From SVEL01 sp964573715 (lineage in GTDB: Bacteria; Bacillota; Clostridia; Lachnospirales; Lachnospiraceae): DNA of 64,000 bases. The stretch spans positions 4,818 to 68,817 of the forward strand of contig CAZNKR010000004.1 of the NCBI GenBank assembly GCA_964573715.1. The letters are read 5' to 3'. The notes beneath the pieces are model-generated. The model ran no database searches. It was given only the letters and a program-made list of their open reading frames with translations, and was not told the DNA's origin. Within the stretch, counting starts at the first letter, position 1; the number at the start of each line of letters is the position of its first letter. This document shows, piece after piece, positions 32,767-42,309 of the stretch. Both the position numbers and the translations under genes were made by a program.

Positions 32767-33051
32767 CTATTCAGCTACTGGGTAAACAGAAACCTGTTTT
32801 TTGTCTCTGCCCTTTCTTTCGAACTTAACTACACCATCTACTGTTGCAAATAATGTATCATCACCACCGATACCAACATTTGTACCTGGATGAATCTTTG
32901 TTCCACGCTGTCTATATAAAATATTTCCAGCCTTAACAAACTGTCCGTCAGCTCTCTTTGCGCCTAATCTCTTAGACTCTGAATCTCTACCGTTCTTTGT
33001 AGAACCAACACCCTTTTTATGAGCGAATAACTGAAGGTTCATTTTTAACAT
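32767..33051 (-). CDS. rpmA: 50S ribosomal protein L27 with Prp-cleaved N-terminus
   Basis: L27 reaches the peptidyl-transferase centre. The 94 residues start MLKMNLQLFAHKKGVGS: the nine residues to Phe9 form the Firmicute extension cut off by Prp before Ala10. The rest has the usual SKRLGAKRADG and RQRGTKIHPG. The AAGGAGG site for the ATG at 33051 is made by the last codons (KEV) of prp, so the substrate gene is coupled to its protease. Confidence 0.97.
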   Translation of the reverse strand: MLKMNLQLFAHKKGVGSTKNGRDSESKRLGAKRADGQFVKAGNILYRQRGTKIHPGTNVGIGGDDTLFATVDGVVKFERKGRDKKQVSVYPVAE

Positions 33052-33054
33052 AAC

Positions 33055-33384
33055 TTACACCTCCTTGTAAGATATCTTCACATATTTTTTATCACTGTCA
33101 TTCATAATATCAGTAAAACCTAATATCATAGAATCCATTAACAGTTTAGACTCGTTACTCACAGTACCAGTAAACTTCATCTTTAAAGAACCAATCTTTT
33201 CATCAGTAACAGCAATAACTTCATCAGAAGTAAACTTCTCTATGGAATTAACTGTATTGATAGATAAAACTGAAATACCAGCGCAAACTATGTCACTTCC
33301 TGACTTAGCAAAGCCTGCATGTCCTTTGATTTCAAAGCCTTTATACTGTTTATTTGAGTCAGTATAAATCATAATATTAATCAT
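33055..33384 (-). CDS. prp: ribosomal-processing cysteine protease Prp
   Basis: Prp removes the N-terminal extension of L27. The 109 residues carry the catalytic pair His22 and Cys34 in GHAGFAKSGSDIVCAGIS. It sits between rplU and rpmA, the invariant Firmicute place. The ATG has no good ribosome binding site, so translation probably depends on coupling to rplU six bases upstream. Confidence 0.95.
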   Translation of the reverse strand: MINIMIYTDSNKQYKGFEIKGHAGFAKSGSDIVCAGISVLSINTVNSIEKFTSDEVIAVTDEKIGSLKMKFTGTVSNESKLLMDSMILGFTDIMNDSDKKYVKISYKEV

Positions 33385-33390
33385 AATTTA

Positions 33391-33699
33391 TTAAGCGTTG
33401 ATCTTTGAGATCTTTACAGCTGTAAGCTGTTGTCTATGACCGTTTTTCTTATGGTAGCCTGATTTTCTCTTATACTTGTAAACGATAACTTTTTTACCTT
33501 TTACATTATCGATAACGTCAGCTTCTACAGAAGCACCATTGACTGTTGGATCACCAACCTTAACGTCGTCACCACTAACAAGAAGAACCTGATCAAAAGT
33601 AACTTTGTCACCAGCTTCAACACCAAGTTTTTCAACTCTGATGATATCGCCTTCAGTAACTTTGTACTGTTTTCCACCTGTTGCTATAATTGCGTACAT
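33391..33699 (-). CDS. rplU: 50S ribosomal protein L21
   Basis: The 102 residues start MYAIIATGGKQYKVTEGD and end with the basic YKRKSGYHKKNGHRQQ segment of L21. The ATG at 33699 is seven bases after AGGAGG; an upstream GTG overlaps the site and is rejected. A structured leader and strong promoter precede it. Confidence 0.97.
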   Translation of the reverse strand: MYAIIATGGKQYKVTEGDIIRVEKLGVEAGDKVTFDQVLLVSGDDVKVGDPTVNGASVEADVIDNVKGKKVIVYKYKRKSGYHKKNGHRQQLTAVKISKINA

Positions 33700-33711
33700 A
33701 AGCACACCTCC

Positions 33712-33794
33712 TATTTATTCAATAAAAATTGAACATTACTCGCCAACTGCGGTGATTGCATAGCAATACTTATAACCTCATTGAGCGGCACACT
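33712..33794 (-). ncRNA. probable L21 leader
   Basis: The transcribed leader between the promoter and rplU contains a conserved-looking core (CCGCTCAATGAGGTT ... CACCGCAGTTGGCGAG on the minus strand) with an inner hairpin ATTGC/GCAAT at 33755-33767 closed by GGT/ACC and CGCT/GGCG pairings. This fits the Firmicute L21 leader that is thought to mediate autoregulation. A covariance search would confirm it. Confidence 0.65.
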
Positions 33795-33799
33795 AAGAC

Positions 33800-33828
33800 A
33801 TAATAGCACAATTTGTATTTTGTGTCAA
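33800..33828 (-). promoter_or_regulatory. sigma-A promoter of the rplU-rsfS cluster
   Basis: Minus strand TTGACA (33823-33828), 17 bases, TATTAT (33800-33805). Confidence 0.85.
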
Positions 33829-34047
33829 CGATTTTATAGGTAAAATGATATCTTTAACAATATATTTATATAGGTAAAAATAATTCTTATATTTTTTTAA
33901 ACTAATATAAATTCCTTGATATTTTTAGCTTTTCTTGATAAAATTATAATAAATTTGTAGCTCGTGTAAGAGTAAATTAAAATATTTGGGACATTGGTTT
34001 ATCTAATGACCTATTAGTGCTTATTTTAGAGCGGAAAGGTGTACTTT

Positions 34048-36138
34048 ATGGAAAAAGATGACAAGTTTTTTGATAATTTGCCAGATGAAGGGATTATAGA
34101 TGGTAAGGGTGAACAGCTTAATAATGCTTCTCAAATTAATGTAGAAGGTATAGAAAATTTTGATGAGGATCAAATTTCTGTAAATAGTGTTGAAAATTGT
34201 GAGGATGAACAAATGGATAAATTTGGCACTTCACTTTCTGACAATGTTATGTATGATTTAAGTGAAGAATCTGATAAGAATTTAAAAAGCAAGGAAGCAA
34301 AACCAAAAAAAATAAAAGAGTCAAAAACAAAAAAGCCGAAAACAAAGAAGCCAAAAGAACCGAAGATTAAAAAGATTAAAGAATCTAAATCTAAAAATAG
34401 TAAAGAACTTAAATCAAAAAACAGTAAAGAAACTAAAGCTAAAAAGGTAAAGAAACATACAAAAAATATTTTTTCAATTAATAGTAAAATTTCATTTACT
34501 GTATTTATAAGTGTCTTACTTGCTCTTATTGTTACTTTTTTTGTTACAATGTCAGGTTTTCAAAAAAGTATTGATTATTTAGTTAAATCAAATATGGTTA
34601 CAGCTGTTAATACCTATAACACATTATTAGAGGATACTATTTTACTTACAAAAAATAATCTTACAACTAGTAATCTTACTTCTTTATATAAAGAGGCTGG
34701 ACTTTATGGAATTGAATCAAGCTATATTGCATTAGTTGATGCAGATGGAAATTATACATATGCTCCTGCATATCAAAATATTGGAAAACAATGTGATTCA
34801 GAAGAAATATTAGAATTGGTTGATAATCATTCTAAAAAGAAAAAAATTGATCCTGGTGTTATTGAAGTTGAAATTGATGGAATTTCATCATATGTTGGAT
34901 ATTATGCCTGTGATAATGGCTGGATGCTTTTATGTATTGCGGATAAGGCTGAACTTTATACTACTTACACTGATGTAAGAAAGACAAATCTTATTAATTC
35001 AATTATTATCTTAATTGCTTTTGCAATTTTTGGATTTTTAGTTTCAATGACAATAACAAAGCCTATAAAGAGCTTAACAAGTATTATTCATAAAACAGCT
35101 AACTTAGATTTTGTCCCAAGTACTACCCTCTCTAAGCTATGTAAAGGTAAAGATGAAACAGGTGAAATGGCTAGAGAACTTAAAAATATGCAATTTTCAA
35201 TTAATGAAGTTATTTCTAAGATTAATTTAGCAGCATCAAAGATAAGCGATAATGCAGACAGTCTTAATGAATTATCTAATCTAGTAAATGAGCATTCAAC
35301 AGATAATTCAGCAACAACACAACAATTAGCTGCGGGGATGCAAGAAACGGCTTCTTCTACTTCAAAGATTGATGAAAATATTTCAAATATACTTACAACA
35401 ATTGATTCTATATCATCTAAAACTAAAGATGGACAGAAATTAGCTGTTGCGATTATGGATAAAGCATCAAAATTAAAGGATAAAACATTATTAGCATCTG
35501 ATAATGGAAAACTAATGTTTGAAAATGTACGTAAAGAGACATCTGTTGCTATTGAAAAATCTAAAGATGTACAAAAAATCAATTCATTAACAAAGACAAT
35601 CCTTGATATTTCAGATCAAACTTCGCTTCTTTCTTTAAATGCTTCAATTGAGGCTGCAAGAGCAGGTGAAGCAGGACGAGGTTTTGCTGTTGTTGCTGAA
35701 CAGATTGGTCATTTAGCAAATCTTTCATCTCAAACTGTTGAAAATATTGGTGATATAGTTAAGGATGTAAATAATGCAGTAAATAACATGGCTTCATGCT
35801 TAGAAACTACTTTAAATTATCTTGAAGAAAAAGTTATTAAAGATTATGATGGATTTATAGATATTTCCGACGAGTACAATTCCGATGCTGCTGTTTTTGA
35901 AAAATCAATGGTTGAGATATACAGCGCTATTGATGAATTAAATCAAAGTACTGATTTAATTGCAAATGCTATTTCTGGTATTAGTAATACAATTAATGAG
36001 GCTTCTGCTGGTGTTTCGGATATTGCAGAAAAAACTTCAAATATCGTTGAACTTACAATAGAAACAAATAAGATGGTTGATGAAAGTGTTGAATATGCTA
36101 AAGATTTAAATAATATTGTTGAAGTATTTAAGCTTTAA
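34048..36138 (+). CDS. methyl-accepting chemotaxis protein with a long lysine-rich cytoplasmic N-terminus
   Basis: The 696-residue receptor begins with about 150 cytoplasmic residues, first acidic then lysine-rich with repeated KKPK, KIKESK and KNSKE blocks. A helix (about 152-173), an external sensor domain of Cache type (SSYIALVDADGNYTYAPAY), a second helix (about 315-335), a HAMP-like linker and the signalling domain follow, the last with the hairpin tip LLSLNASIEAARAGEAGRG. It implies chemotaxis or a similar array. The ATG at 34048 follows GGAAAGGTG. The 218 bases upstream hold only an AT-rich region with a TATAAT at 33945-33950 and no convincing -35. It faces opposite to both flanking clusters. 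Confidence 0.92.
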   Translation: MEKDDKFFDNLPDEGIIDGKGEQLNNASQINVEGIENFDEDQISVNSVENCEDEQMDKFGTSLSDNVMYDLSEESDKNLKSKEAKPKKIKESKTKKPKTKKPKEPKIKKIKESKSKNSKELKSKNSKETKAKKVKKHTKNIFSINSKISFTVFISVLLALIVTFFVTMSGFQKSIDYLVKSNMVTAVNTYNTLLEDTILLTKNNLTTSNLTSLYKEAGLYGIESSYIALVDADGNYTYAPAYQNIGKQCDSEEILELVDNHSKKKKIDPGVIEVEIDGISSYVGYYACDNGWMLLCIADKAELYTTYTDVRKTNLINSIIILIAFAIFGFLVSMTITKPIKSLTSIIHKTANLDFVPSTTLSKLCKGKDETGEMARELKNMQFSINEVISKINLAASKISDNADSLNELSNLVNEHSTDNSATTQQLAAGMQETASSTSKIDENISNILTTIDSISSKTKDGQKLAVAIMDKASKLKDKTLLASDNGKLMFENVRKETSVAIEKSKDVQKINSLTKTILDISDQTSLLSLNASIEAARAGEAGRGFAVVAEQIGHLANLSSQTVENIGDIVKDVNNAVNNMASCLETTLNYLEEKVIKDYDGFIDISDEYNSDAAVFEKSMVEIYSAIDELNQSTDLIANAISGISNTINEASAGVSDIAEKTSNIVELTIETNKMVDESVEYAKDLNNIVEVFKL

Positions 36139-36155
36139 TTTAAGTTTTATGTTTT

Positions 36156-36187
36156 AAAAATGCCTCCTGCAAAGGAGGCATTTTTTT
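36156..36187. terminator. bidirectional terminator between the MCP gene and RNase E/G
   Basis: TGCCTCCT (36161-36168) pairs with AGGAGGCA (36173-36180), loop GCAA, extended by A and T runs on each side. Confidence 0.92.
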
Positions 36188-36191
36188 ACTA

Positions 36192-37382
36192 TTAATCTTT
36201 TTTTAGTAGAATTCGTTCTCTAACCTTTTTTCTGGTCATTTCCACAAGCTTTAATTTTGTCATTCCTAAAATATTAACCTTCAATCTATCTAGAAAAGCA
36301 AGTCTACGTAACTCAGAAAGTAAATTATAATCATCTTCATCTGATTCCATATTAATAAAATCACAAAGAATAATTCCAGATATATTTCTAAGCCTTATTT
36401 GTCTTAAAATTTCTTTTGTTGCTTCTAAATTTATTTTATAAAAAGTGGATTTAGAGGTTTTACCTTTGTCGCACTTTCCGGTATTTACATCTATAACTGT
36501 CATTGCTTCAGTATGTTCAATGATTATATATGCACCACTTTTTAGCCAAACATGGCTATTGTTTATTTCCTTAAAAACAGATTCAACACTATAGAGCTTA
36601 TATAATGGAAGCAATTTATCATCATATAATCTAATATTAATATTACTAAAATATTGAGAAAGAATATTAATTGAATTATGCTTAATTTCTTCACTGTCGG
36701 TTATTATTTCATCCCCAGGTAGATATAAATCTTTAATCAAATTTAAATTTGCATCAATTGATTTATATAGTATAGAATATGCAGTTCTGTATTGTCCTTT
36801 TGTAATAATATCATGATATAAATTAGATAAATAACAAGCTTCATCATAAATAGTTTTAAATGGTACGTTAATAGCATCCGTACGAACAATAAGGCTGCAA
36901 TTATCAGTTAATGGTTTAAGAACATTGGATATGTTATCTTTAAAATCATTATCTTTAATTTTTGAGGATAAATGAACCTTTCCCTTGCCGGATTCAAATA
37001 CAATATATTTTCCAGGAAAAGAAATTGTGGTAGATAGAACACCATATTTGGTTTTAATTGGTTCTTTTATTAGTTGAACAATTATATTGTCACCTTCACA
37101 TATTTTATTGGTGTTTTTAGGATTAATAAAGATTGTATTTGCGGCATCCTTTAATGATAAATACCCTATTTTTCCGTGATCGTATTCAACAAAGGCGCAA
37201 TCAATGTTTTTCACAATATCTTTAACATGACCAACATAAATATTGTTTAGATCAGTTTCTTCATCATCGTAAATAATTGAGGCTTCAATTGCTTTATCGT
37301 TCTCATAAACTATTAGTATTTCGGCGTTTTTTGTGTATTCAGTTGTTGTATGTGTTAATACAAACTTTTTAGACAATGTCAT
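36192..37382 (-). CDS. rng: ribonuclease E/G family protein
   Basis: The 396-residue protein matches RNase G: an S1-like segment near the N-terminus (YVGHVKDIVKNIDCAFVEYDHGKIGYL), and the catalytic DNase-I-like part with MTVIDVNTGKCDKGK and GIILCDFINMESDED, which hold the two metal-binding aspartates. The RNase-E zinc-link and degradosome tail are lacking, as in RNase G. It overlaps the preceding DUF2344 gene by 14 bases. ATG 37382 is chosen; GTG/TTG codons just upstream are possible. This gene normally precedes rplU; here a chemoreceptor gene intervenes. Confidence 0.9.
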   Translation of the reverse strand: MTLSKKFVLTHTTTEYTKNAEILIVYENDKAIEASIIYDDEETDLNNIYVGHVKDIVKNIDCAFVEYDHGKIGYLSLKDAANTIFINPKNTNKICEGDNIIVQLIKEPIKTKYGVLSTTISFPGKYIVFESGKGKVHLSSKIKDNDFKDNISNVLKPLTDNCSLIVRTDAINVPFKTIYDEACYLSNLYHDIITKGQYRTAYSILYKSIDANLNLIKDLYLPGDEIITDSEEIKHNSINILSQYFSNINIRLYDDKLLPLYKLYSVESVFKEINNSHVWLKSGAYIIIEHTEAMTVIDVNTGKCDKGKTSKSTFYKINLEATKEILRQIRLRNISGIILCDFINMESDEDDYNLLSELRRLAFLDRLKVNILGMTKLKLVEMTRKKVRERILLKKD

Positions 37383-38064
37383 CACCAAAACTTTCTAAGG
37401 ATTTTAGAATACCATTTTCATCATAACCATATATTTCTCTTCTCTCTAACATAAGAGCAAATTCAGGTAAAATGGAATTATTTATATCATAAATGGTTGA
37501 AAATACAAGCTCTGGTTTTAAATTATCAACACTGCCTGCAGCTAATTTGATAAAATAGCCGTCTGCTTCTTTACGGAATTCATAAATTAATGGTATTAGA
37601 TTCACTTCTTTAGTACCTTTTTTTGTTTCTTTAGTAACCACAATACTATCTTTTGACATAAAGTCATTTATGGCGTTATCAAGATTAAAATCCGGAACAT
37701 ATCCTTCTCTAATTTTAACAAAATATTCAGCAGCAGCAACTAGAGTCATTGCCTTTGTTGCACCATCAGGAAGCAATTTATAGCTTAATATTTCTATATC
37801 AGGTACACTGACTTTATTAAGAATGTTAAGTGCCTCATTGGTTTTTAAGGTGCTATGAACTTCAATATCTACATACTCAGCTTCACTTGTGTGCCCTAGT
37901 CCTAGTGGTGAGGCAAAAGACATAATCTGGTGTGGATTAAATCCTGCAGAATAAGCGATGTCTATATCAGCTCTTTTTATAACTTTTTGAAAATATCTCA
38001 TTACATCTAAATGACTTATAAATTTCATTGAATTTCTCTTGGAAAATTTAATTCTTATCTTCAA
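37369..38064 (-). CDS. TIGR03936/DUF2344 radical-SAM-associated protein
   Basis: The 231-residue protein begins KIRIKFSKRNSMKFISHLDVMRYFQ, the family signature, and continues with AYSAGFNPHQIMSFASPLGLG. Family members always follow a TIGR03960 radical SAM protein and its function is unknown, perhaps RNA related. The start is set at TTG 38064 because GGAGGAGG lies eight bases upstream, inside the 3' end of the radical SAM gene (17-base overlap). The neighbour order TIGR03960-TIGR03936-rng is conserved. Confidence 0.88.
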   Translation of the reverse strand: MKIRIKFSKRNSMKFISHLDVMRYFQKVIKRADIDIAYSAGFNPHQIMSFASPLGLGHTSEAEYVDIEVHSTLKTNEALNILNKVSVPDIEILSYKLLPDGATKAMTLVAAAEYFVKIREGYVPDFNLDNAINDFMSKDSIVVTKETKKGTKEVNLIPLIYEFRKEADGYFIKLAAGSVDNLKPELVFSTIYDINNSILPEFALMLERREIYGYDENGILKSLESFGDDIV

Positions 38065-39913
38065 AACAAATACCTCCTCCAAAGCTTGCTGCTCCACAAC
38101 CTTGACACTGTAGCTTGCAGTTAGGTGTTACTTTTATTGCTTTGGCATTATTCCATTCTCTTTTAAGGAAATCCTTGGTTACGCCTATATTAATAAAATC
38201 CCAAGGAAATTTTTCATCTAAATTACGTTCTCTTGTTGTATAAAAGTCCAAATCAATTTTGGCATCTTCTATTGCCTTCATCCATTTATTGTTGTCAAAA
38301 AAATCACCCCAGGAATCATATAAACATCCATCCATATAGGCATTGTAGACAACCTTTGAAACCTTTCTATCACCTCGTGCAAGTAAGCCTTCAATAACTG
38401 AAACATCAGCCTCATGCCAGTTATATTTTATACTTTTCTTGTTAAGCATCTCTTTCATTCTGTCATTAACAATTTTAGCTTTGTTTAAGAATTGTTCTTT
38501 TGTATTCATTGGAGCCCATTGAAAAGGTGTAAATGGTTTAGGAATAAAAAAGGATGAACTTGCAGTAATGGCAACCTTTCCAAATCTTTCACTTTTTGGT
38601 AATTCGTAATATTTTTCAGCAACCTTTTCTGAAAGTTCAGCTATTCCTTTAATATCTTCCTCTGTTTCTGTTGGTAAACCTAACATAAAGTATAATTTTA
38701 CTTTGTTCCAGCCACCTTTAAAAGCAAATGCAGATCCATTTAAGATTTGTTCTTCAGTTATACCTTTATTAATTACATCCCTAAGACGTTGTGAGCCAGC
38801 TTCTGGTGCAAAGGTAAGACTTGATTTTTTAATATCTTGTACTTTACTCATAACATCTAGAGAAAAGGAATCTATTCTAAGGGAAGGCAATGAAATATTG
38901 ACGCCCTTTTCCTTAAGATTTGTTAATAAAAAATCAAGCAATTCTTCAAGCTTAGAATAGTCTGAAGAACTAAGTGAACTAAGAGAAATCTCTTCATGCC
39001 CAGTATTTTTAATCATTTTAACAGCCATATCTTTAAGAAAATCAATGCTTCTTTCACGTACAGGCCTATAAATCATACCAGCTTGGCAAAAACGACAGCC
39101 TCTTATACAACCTCTTTGGATTTCAAGAACAACTCTGTCTTGGGTAGCTCTGATAAATGGCACAATTGGTTTTTCTGGATAACAAACATTGCTTAAATCC
39201 ATTATTATACCTTTAGTAATTGTTTTTTGTGCATATTCATTGTTAGGAATAAAATCGGCAATTGTTCCATCTTCATTATACGTAACGTCATAAAATAAAG
39301 GAACGTAAACACCTTCTACATGTGATACCTTTTCCAAAAATGATAATCTATCACCTCCAGCATCACGATTTTCACGATAAATTTTGATGATTTCATGATA
39401 GACCTCTTCTCCTTCACCAAAATTAAATATATCGAAAAATTCAGCTATTGGTTCTGGATTATATGAACAAGGTCCACCACCAACAACTATAGGATCTTCA
39501 TCTGTTCTATCCTTTGCTAATAATGGGATTTTACTTAAATCTAGTATTTGAAGAATATTTGTGTAACACATTTCGTATTGAATCGTTATACCTAAAAAAT
39601 CAAAATCTTTAATAGGATCCTGAGATTCAAGAGCAAAAAGAGGTATGTTTTTCTCTCTCATGATTTTATCTAAATCAACCCATGGAGAATATACGCGTTC
39701 ACAGTATACATTATCCATTTTATTAAACATATCATATAAAATCTGGATTCCTAGATGTGACATACCTATTTCGTACACATCTGGAAAACACATAGCAAAT
39801 CTAACGTCCACTTCGCTAAGGTCTTTTTTAACCATATTTACTTCATTACCAATATATCGTGCTGGTTTTTCAACACTAAGTAATATTTCATCTGTTAAAG
39901 CTAATTTACTCAT
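38048..39913 (-). CDS. TIGR03960-family B12-binding-domain radical SAM protein
   Basis: The 621-residue protein has an N-terminal cobalamin-binding-like domain (YIGNEVNMVKKD...FPDVYEIGMSHLG), a radical SAM core with the cluster motif RGCIRGCRFCQAG (about 270-280), and a C-terminal cysteine cluster (CKLQCQGCGAA) near the end. The reaction is unknown; it is always paired with the DUF2344 gene that overlaps its end. CAGGAG precedes the ATG. Confidence 0.9.
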   Translation of the reverse strand: MSKLALTDEILLSVEKPARYIGNEVNMVKKDLSEVDVRFAMCFPDVYEIGMSHLGIQILYDMFNKMDNVYCERVYSPWVDLDKIMREKNIPLFALESQDPIKDFDFLGITIQYEMCYTNILQILDLSKIPLLAKDRTDEDPIVVGGGPCSYNPEPIAEFFDIFNFGEGEEVYHEIIKIYRENRDAGGDRLSFLEKVSHVEGVYVPLFYDVTYNEDGTIADFIPNNEYAQKTITKGIIMDLSNVCYPEKPIVPFIRATQDRVVLEIQRGCIRGCRFCQAGMIYRPVRERSIDFLKDMAVKMIKNTGHEEISLSSLSSSDYSKLEELLDFLLTNLKEKGVNISLPSLRIDSFSLDVMSKVQDIKKSSLTFAPEAGSQRLRDVINKGITEEQILNGSAFAFKGGWNKVKLYFMLGLPTETEEDIKGIAELSEKVAEKYYELPKSERFGKVAITASSSFFIPKPFTPFQWAPMNTKEQFLNKAKIVNDRMKEMLNKKSIKYNWHEADVSVIEGLLARGDRKVSKVVYNAYMDGCLYDSWGDFFDNNKWMKAIEDAKIDLDFYTTRERNLDEKFPWDFINIGVTKDFLKREWNNAKAIKVTPNCKLQCQGCGAASFGGGICFEDKN

Positions 39914-39946
39914 AAAATCTCCTGTTCCTTGTGGGTATTTGTATAA

Positions 39947-40765
39947 TTAGTTATTAAGCATGGAAATAGCTTTTTCCATGAGTTGTTTTGCCTCGGAATC
40001 TTCTGTAAGGTCGTAAACCATAGCCATGCAGTCAGCAGCATTTTGATAATTATGGTTATCAAATTCAATTTGTCCTACTCTAAAAGTTATTCCTAAGGTA
40101 TTGCTATCTGGTCCAAGAGGAATATCTTCAGCAGCAATTATTTCTTGTAATTCTTTTACAGTATAATTTTTTGATAGTTTAGGTGTAGCCTTGTCAAGAA
40201 ATTCGATTTCACTTTTTGCATTTTCTGTTTCAAAATATATATTGCTATAGGTATATAATGCTCGTGATATTTCAGGCTTGTAGCTTTCTAAATAATAATA
40301 ACCAAGATTACGATAAAATCTAGCTAATGTTGCTCTTGTACAGCAAAGCTTGTATGCTTCAAAACTGACTTTCCGAAGTGATTTTATATTTTTGGATACT
40401 TTGTATAATTCACCTAACTGCATAAGAATATCTAAATCTACTGGATTCCAATCAAGCCCCTTATTATAAGCCATAATAGCTTCGTCAATTCTATTAACCT
40501 TCATTAATGCAAAACCATACAAGCGATAATATGAGTTTATATTTTCTAAAGTATAATTTAACTTACTAACATCTTTGAAAAAATAAACATAATAATAGGT
40601 TTCTAATATATGGTTAAAGCTAAAGTATCTATCATTTTTTTCTAAATATTTTTTACAGGTATTATCTATGATTTCTTTTAGAATAGGGATAGCTTTGCTA
40701 TAATGTTGTTTTTCAACAAGCTTCTTACATTCTTCAAATTTTTGAATTTCATTTATTGAATCCAT
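39947..40765 (-). CDS. tetratricopeptide-repeat-like protein
   Basis: The 272-residue helical protein has several degenerate TPR units, clearest at YRLYGFALMKVNRIDEAIMAYNKGLDW-type residues (about 90-115) and NDHNYQNAADCMAMVYDL near the C-terminus. No signal peptide is seen. It follows an O-antigen-ligase-like gene by 13 bases and likely interacts with it or with other envelope proteins; this is inference. AAGGAG precedes the ATG. Confidence 0.75.
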   Translation of the reverse strand: MDSINEIQKFEECKKLVEKQHYSKAIPILKEIIDNTCKKYLEKNDRYFSFNHILETYYYVYFFKDVSKLNYTLENINSYYRLYGFALMKVNRIDEAIMAYNKGLDWNPVDLDILMQLGELYKVSKNIKSLRKVSFEAYKLCCTRATLARFYRNLGYYYLESYKPEISRALYTYSNIYFETENAKSEIEFLDKATPKLSKNYTVKELQEIIAAEDIPLGPDSNTLGITFRVGQIEFDNHNYQNAADCMAMVYDLTEDSEAKQLMEKAISMLNN

Positions 40766-40778
40766 TAGATATTCTCCT

Positions 40779-42302
40779 TTATCTTTTAGTTGTATTGCTA
40801 TTGTTTTTGGTATTAGCTAATCCAATAAAAACAAACAGCATCGGATGTACAATTGGCTGCATAACGATGAAAAAGCTTTGTATACAATATGCTATTATTC
40901 CTAGACTAAATATTATACCATAATTATTATTATTTTTAAAATTTCTAATTATAGTGGTCAAAACAACCAAAACATAGGTGGATAGTCCAAAAACGCCTGA
41001 ATTTATCAATATCTCCAGATATTCATTATGTGAATTTGTAAAGAAATAACCCAGATTATTTTTCATAATGTCACCATAGTTTTTTAGTAACTCAATACCA
41101 CATGTTCCCATTCCATAACCAAATATTTTATTTTTTGTTGGTGCATTTTTAAAAATATTCATACTCCATTTCCATACATAACCTCTTCCAGTTCCCCAAT
41201 TATCTGAAAATTTAAGATAAGAATCAAGAAAGCCTAAAGATGCTTTTGGATTGATTATGTTAATATAAAACAAAACAAACAAAAATGATAAAATAAAAAT
41301 AGCTATTATTATTCTGATAAGTTTTCGGATATTAATTTGGTGTTTAAAAGAAAAATTCATATAGCTAAAAACAAAGATTAAAGCCAAGAAAATAATTAAT
41401 GCAATTTTTGTGAAATAACCATAGGTCATAAAACGAGTTAAATCTGAAATGCTTCTAGCTTCATCAATAAAAACATTGCGTATTATAGAAAAACAAATTG
41501 AGGCTATACAATACAAAAATCCAATATAAAAAAATCTAATAATTCTTTCTTTATATCCAGCTGCAATAAATAATAGAACTAGAAAAGCAACGAAAAATCC
41601 TGCATATCCACCATCACTATTAGCACTAAATAAACCTAAAAAGCCAATAAAGGATATACAATAATAGTAAAGTCTAAACTTAATATTATCACTTAACAAT
41701 GCTGAACACATAAATACAGGAGTCATTAGACATAAATATGAGGAATATATGTTGGCATTGCCTAGAAAACTAATATAATTTGTGGCTACGTCCCATTTTA
41801 TTGATTTGAAAAGATCAAATAAATCAACACCCATAAATTGAATTAAAGCAAAAATTACAAGTAATACAAATCCAATAGAGCTAGCATGCAAAAGGAATCT
41901 TCCCATTCGTACTTTTCTCGAAATTGAAAAATATACCATAACTAGACCACAAACATAAATAAGTCCCATGTTATTTGAACAGCTACCACTAAACGCTTCC
42001 ACTTTATATTCCGAAATAATTACAGAAATAGTAGTTGCTACAAGGTATAGCAAAACACAAATATCTGTTAACGACAAATTAAGCCATACATCCTTAGGTG
42101 ATGGCTTAAAAGTCTTGTTTTTTTCAATGTTATTATATACTGTTGTTATTGTATAAGAATAAAACATAACTATAGCAATAATCATAAATGAAATGTACTT
42201 AGTTGCAATTAGATTTGTATATAAATTTGTAAATATTAGAGGATAAATAATTAATGATAATATTAAACATACCTCTACTAAATTTTTACGGTTACTTTTC
42301 AT
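40779..42302 (-). CDS. O-antigen ligase / Wzy-like membrane protein
   Basis: The 507-residue protein has about 11-12 helices and, near residues 390-430, the external-loop motif of the O-antigen ligase family: KIFGYGMGTCGIELLKNYGD and FTNSHNEYLEILINSGVFGL. Such proteins join or polymerise lipid-linked glycans at the outer face. TTAGGAG before the ATG overlaps the stop codon of a 49-codon gene, and a TPR gene follows, so the three form an operon. Confidence 0.85.
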   Translation of the reverse strand: MKSNRKNLVEVCLILSLIIYPLIFTNLYTNLIATKYISFMIIAIVMFYSYTITTVYNNIEKNKTFKPSPKDVWLNLSLTDICVLLYLVATTISVIISEYKVEAFSGSCSNNMGLIYVCGLVMVYFSISRKVRMGRFLLHASSIGFVLLVIFALIQFMGVDLFDLFKSIKWDVATNYISFLGNANIYSSYLCLMTPVFMCSALLSDNIKFRLYYYCISFIGFLGLFSANSDGGYAGFFVAFLVLLFIAAGYKERIIRFFYIGFLYCIASICFSIIRNVFIDEARSISDLTRFMTYGYFTKIALIIFLALIFVFSYMNFSFKHQINIRKLIRIIIAIFILSFLFVLFYINIINPKASLGFLDSYLKFSDNWGTGRGYVWKWSMNIFKNAPTKNKIFGYGMGTCGIELLKNYGDIMKNNLGYFFTNSHNEYLEILINSGVFGLSTYVLVVLTTIIRNFKNNNNYGIIFSLGIIAYCIQSFFIVMQPIVHPMLFVFIGLANTKNNSNTTKR

Positions 42303-42309
42303 AAGACTC

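Noticed and set aside
35088..35582. 164-codon minus-strand frame within the chemoreceptor gene
   Set aside because: Antisense shadow of the conserved signalling domain; no start site or promoter.
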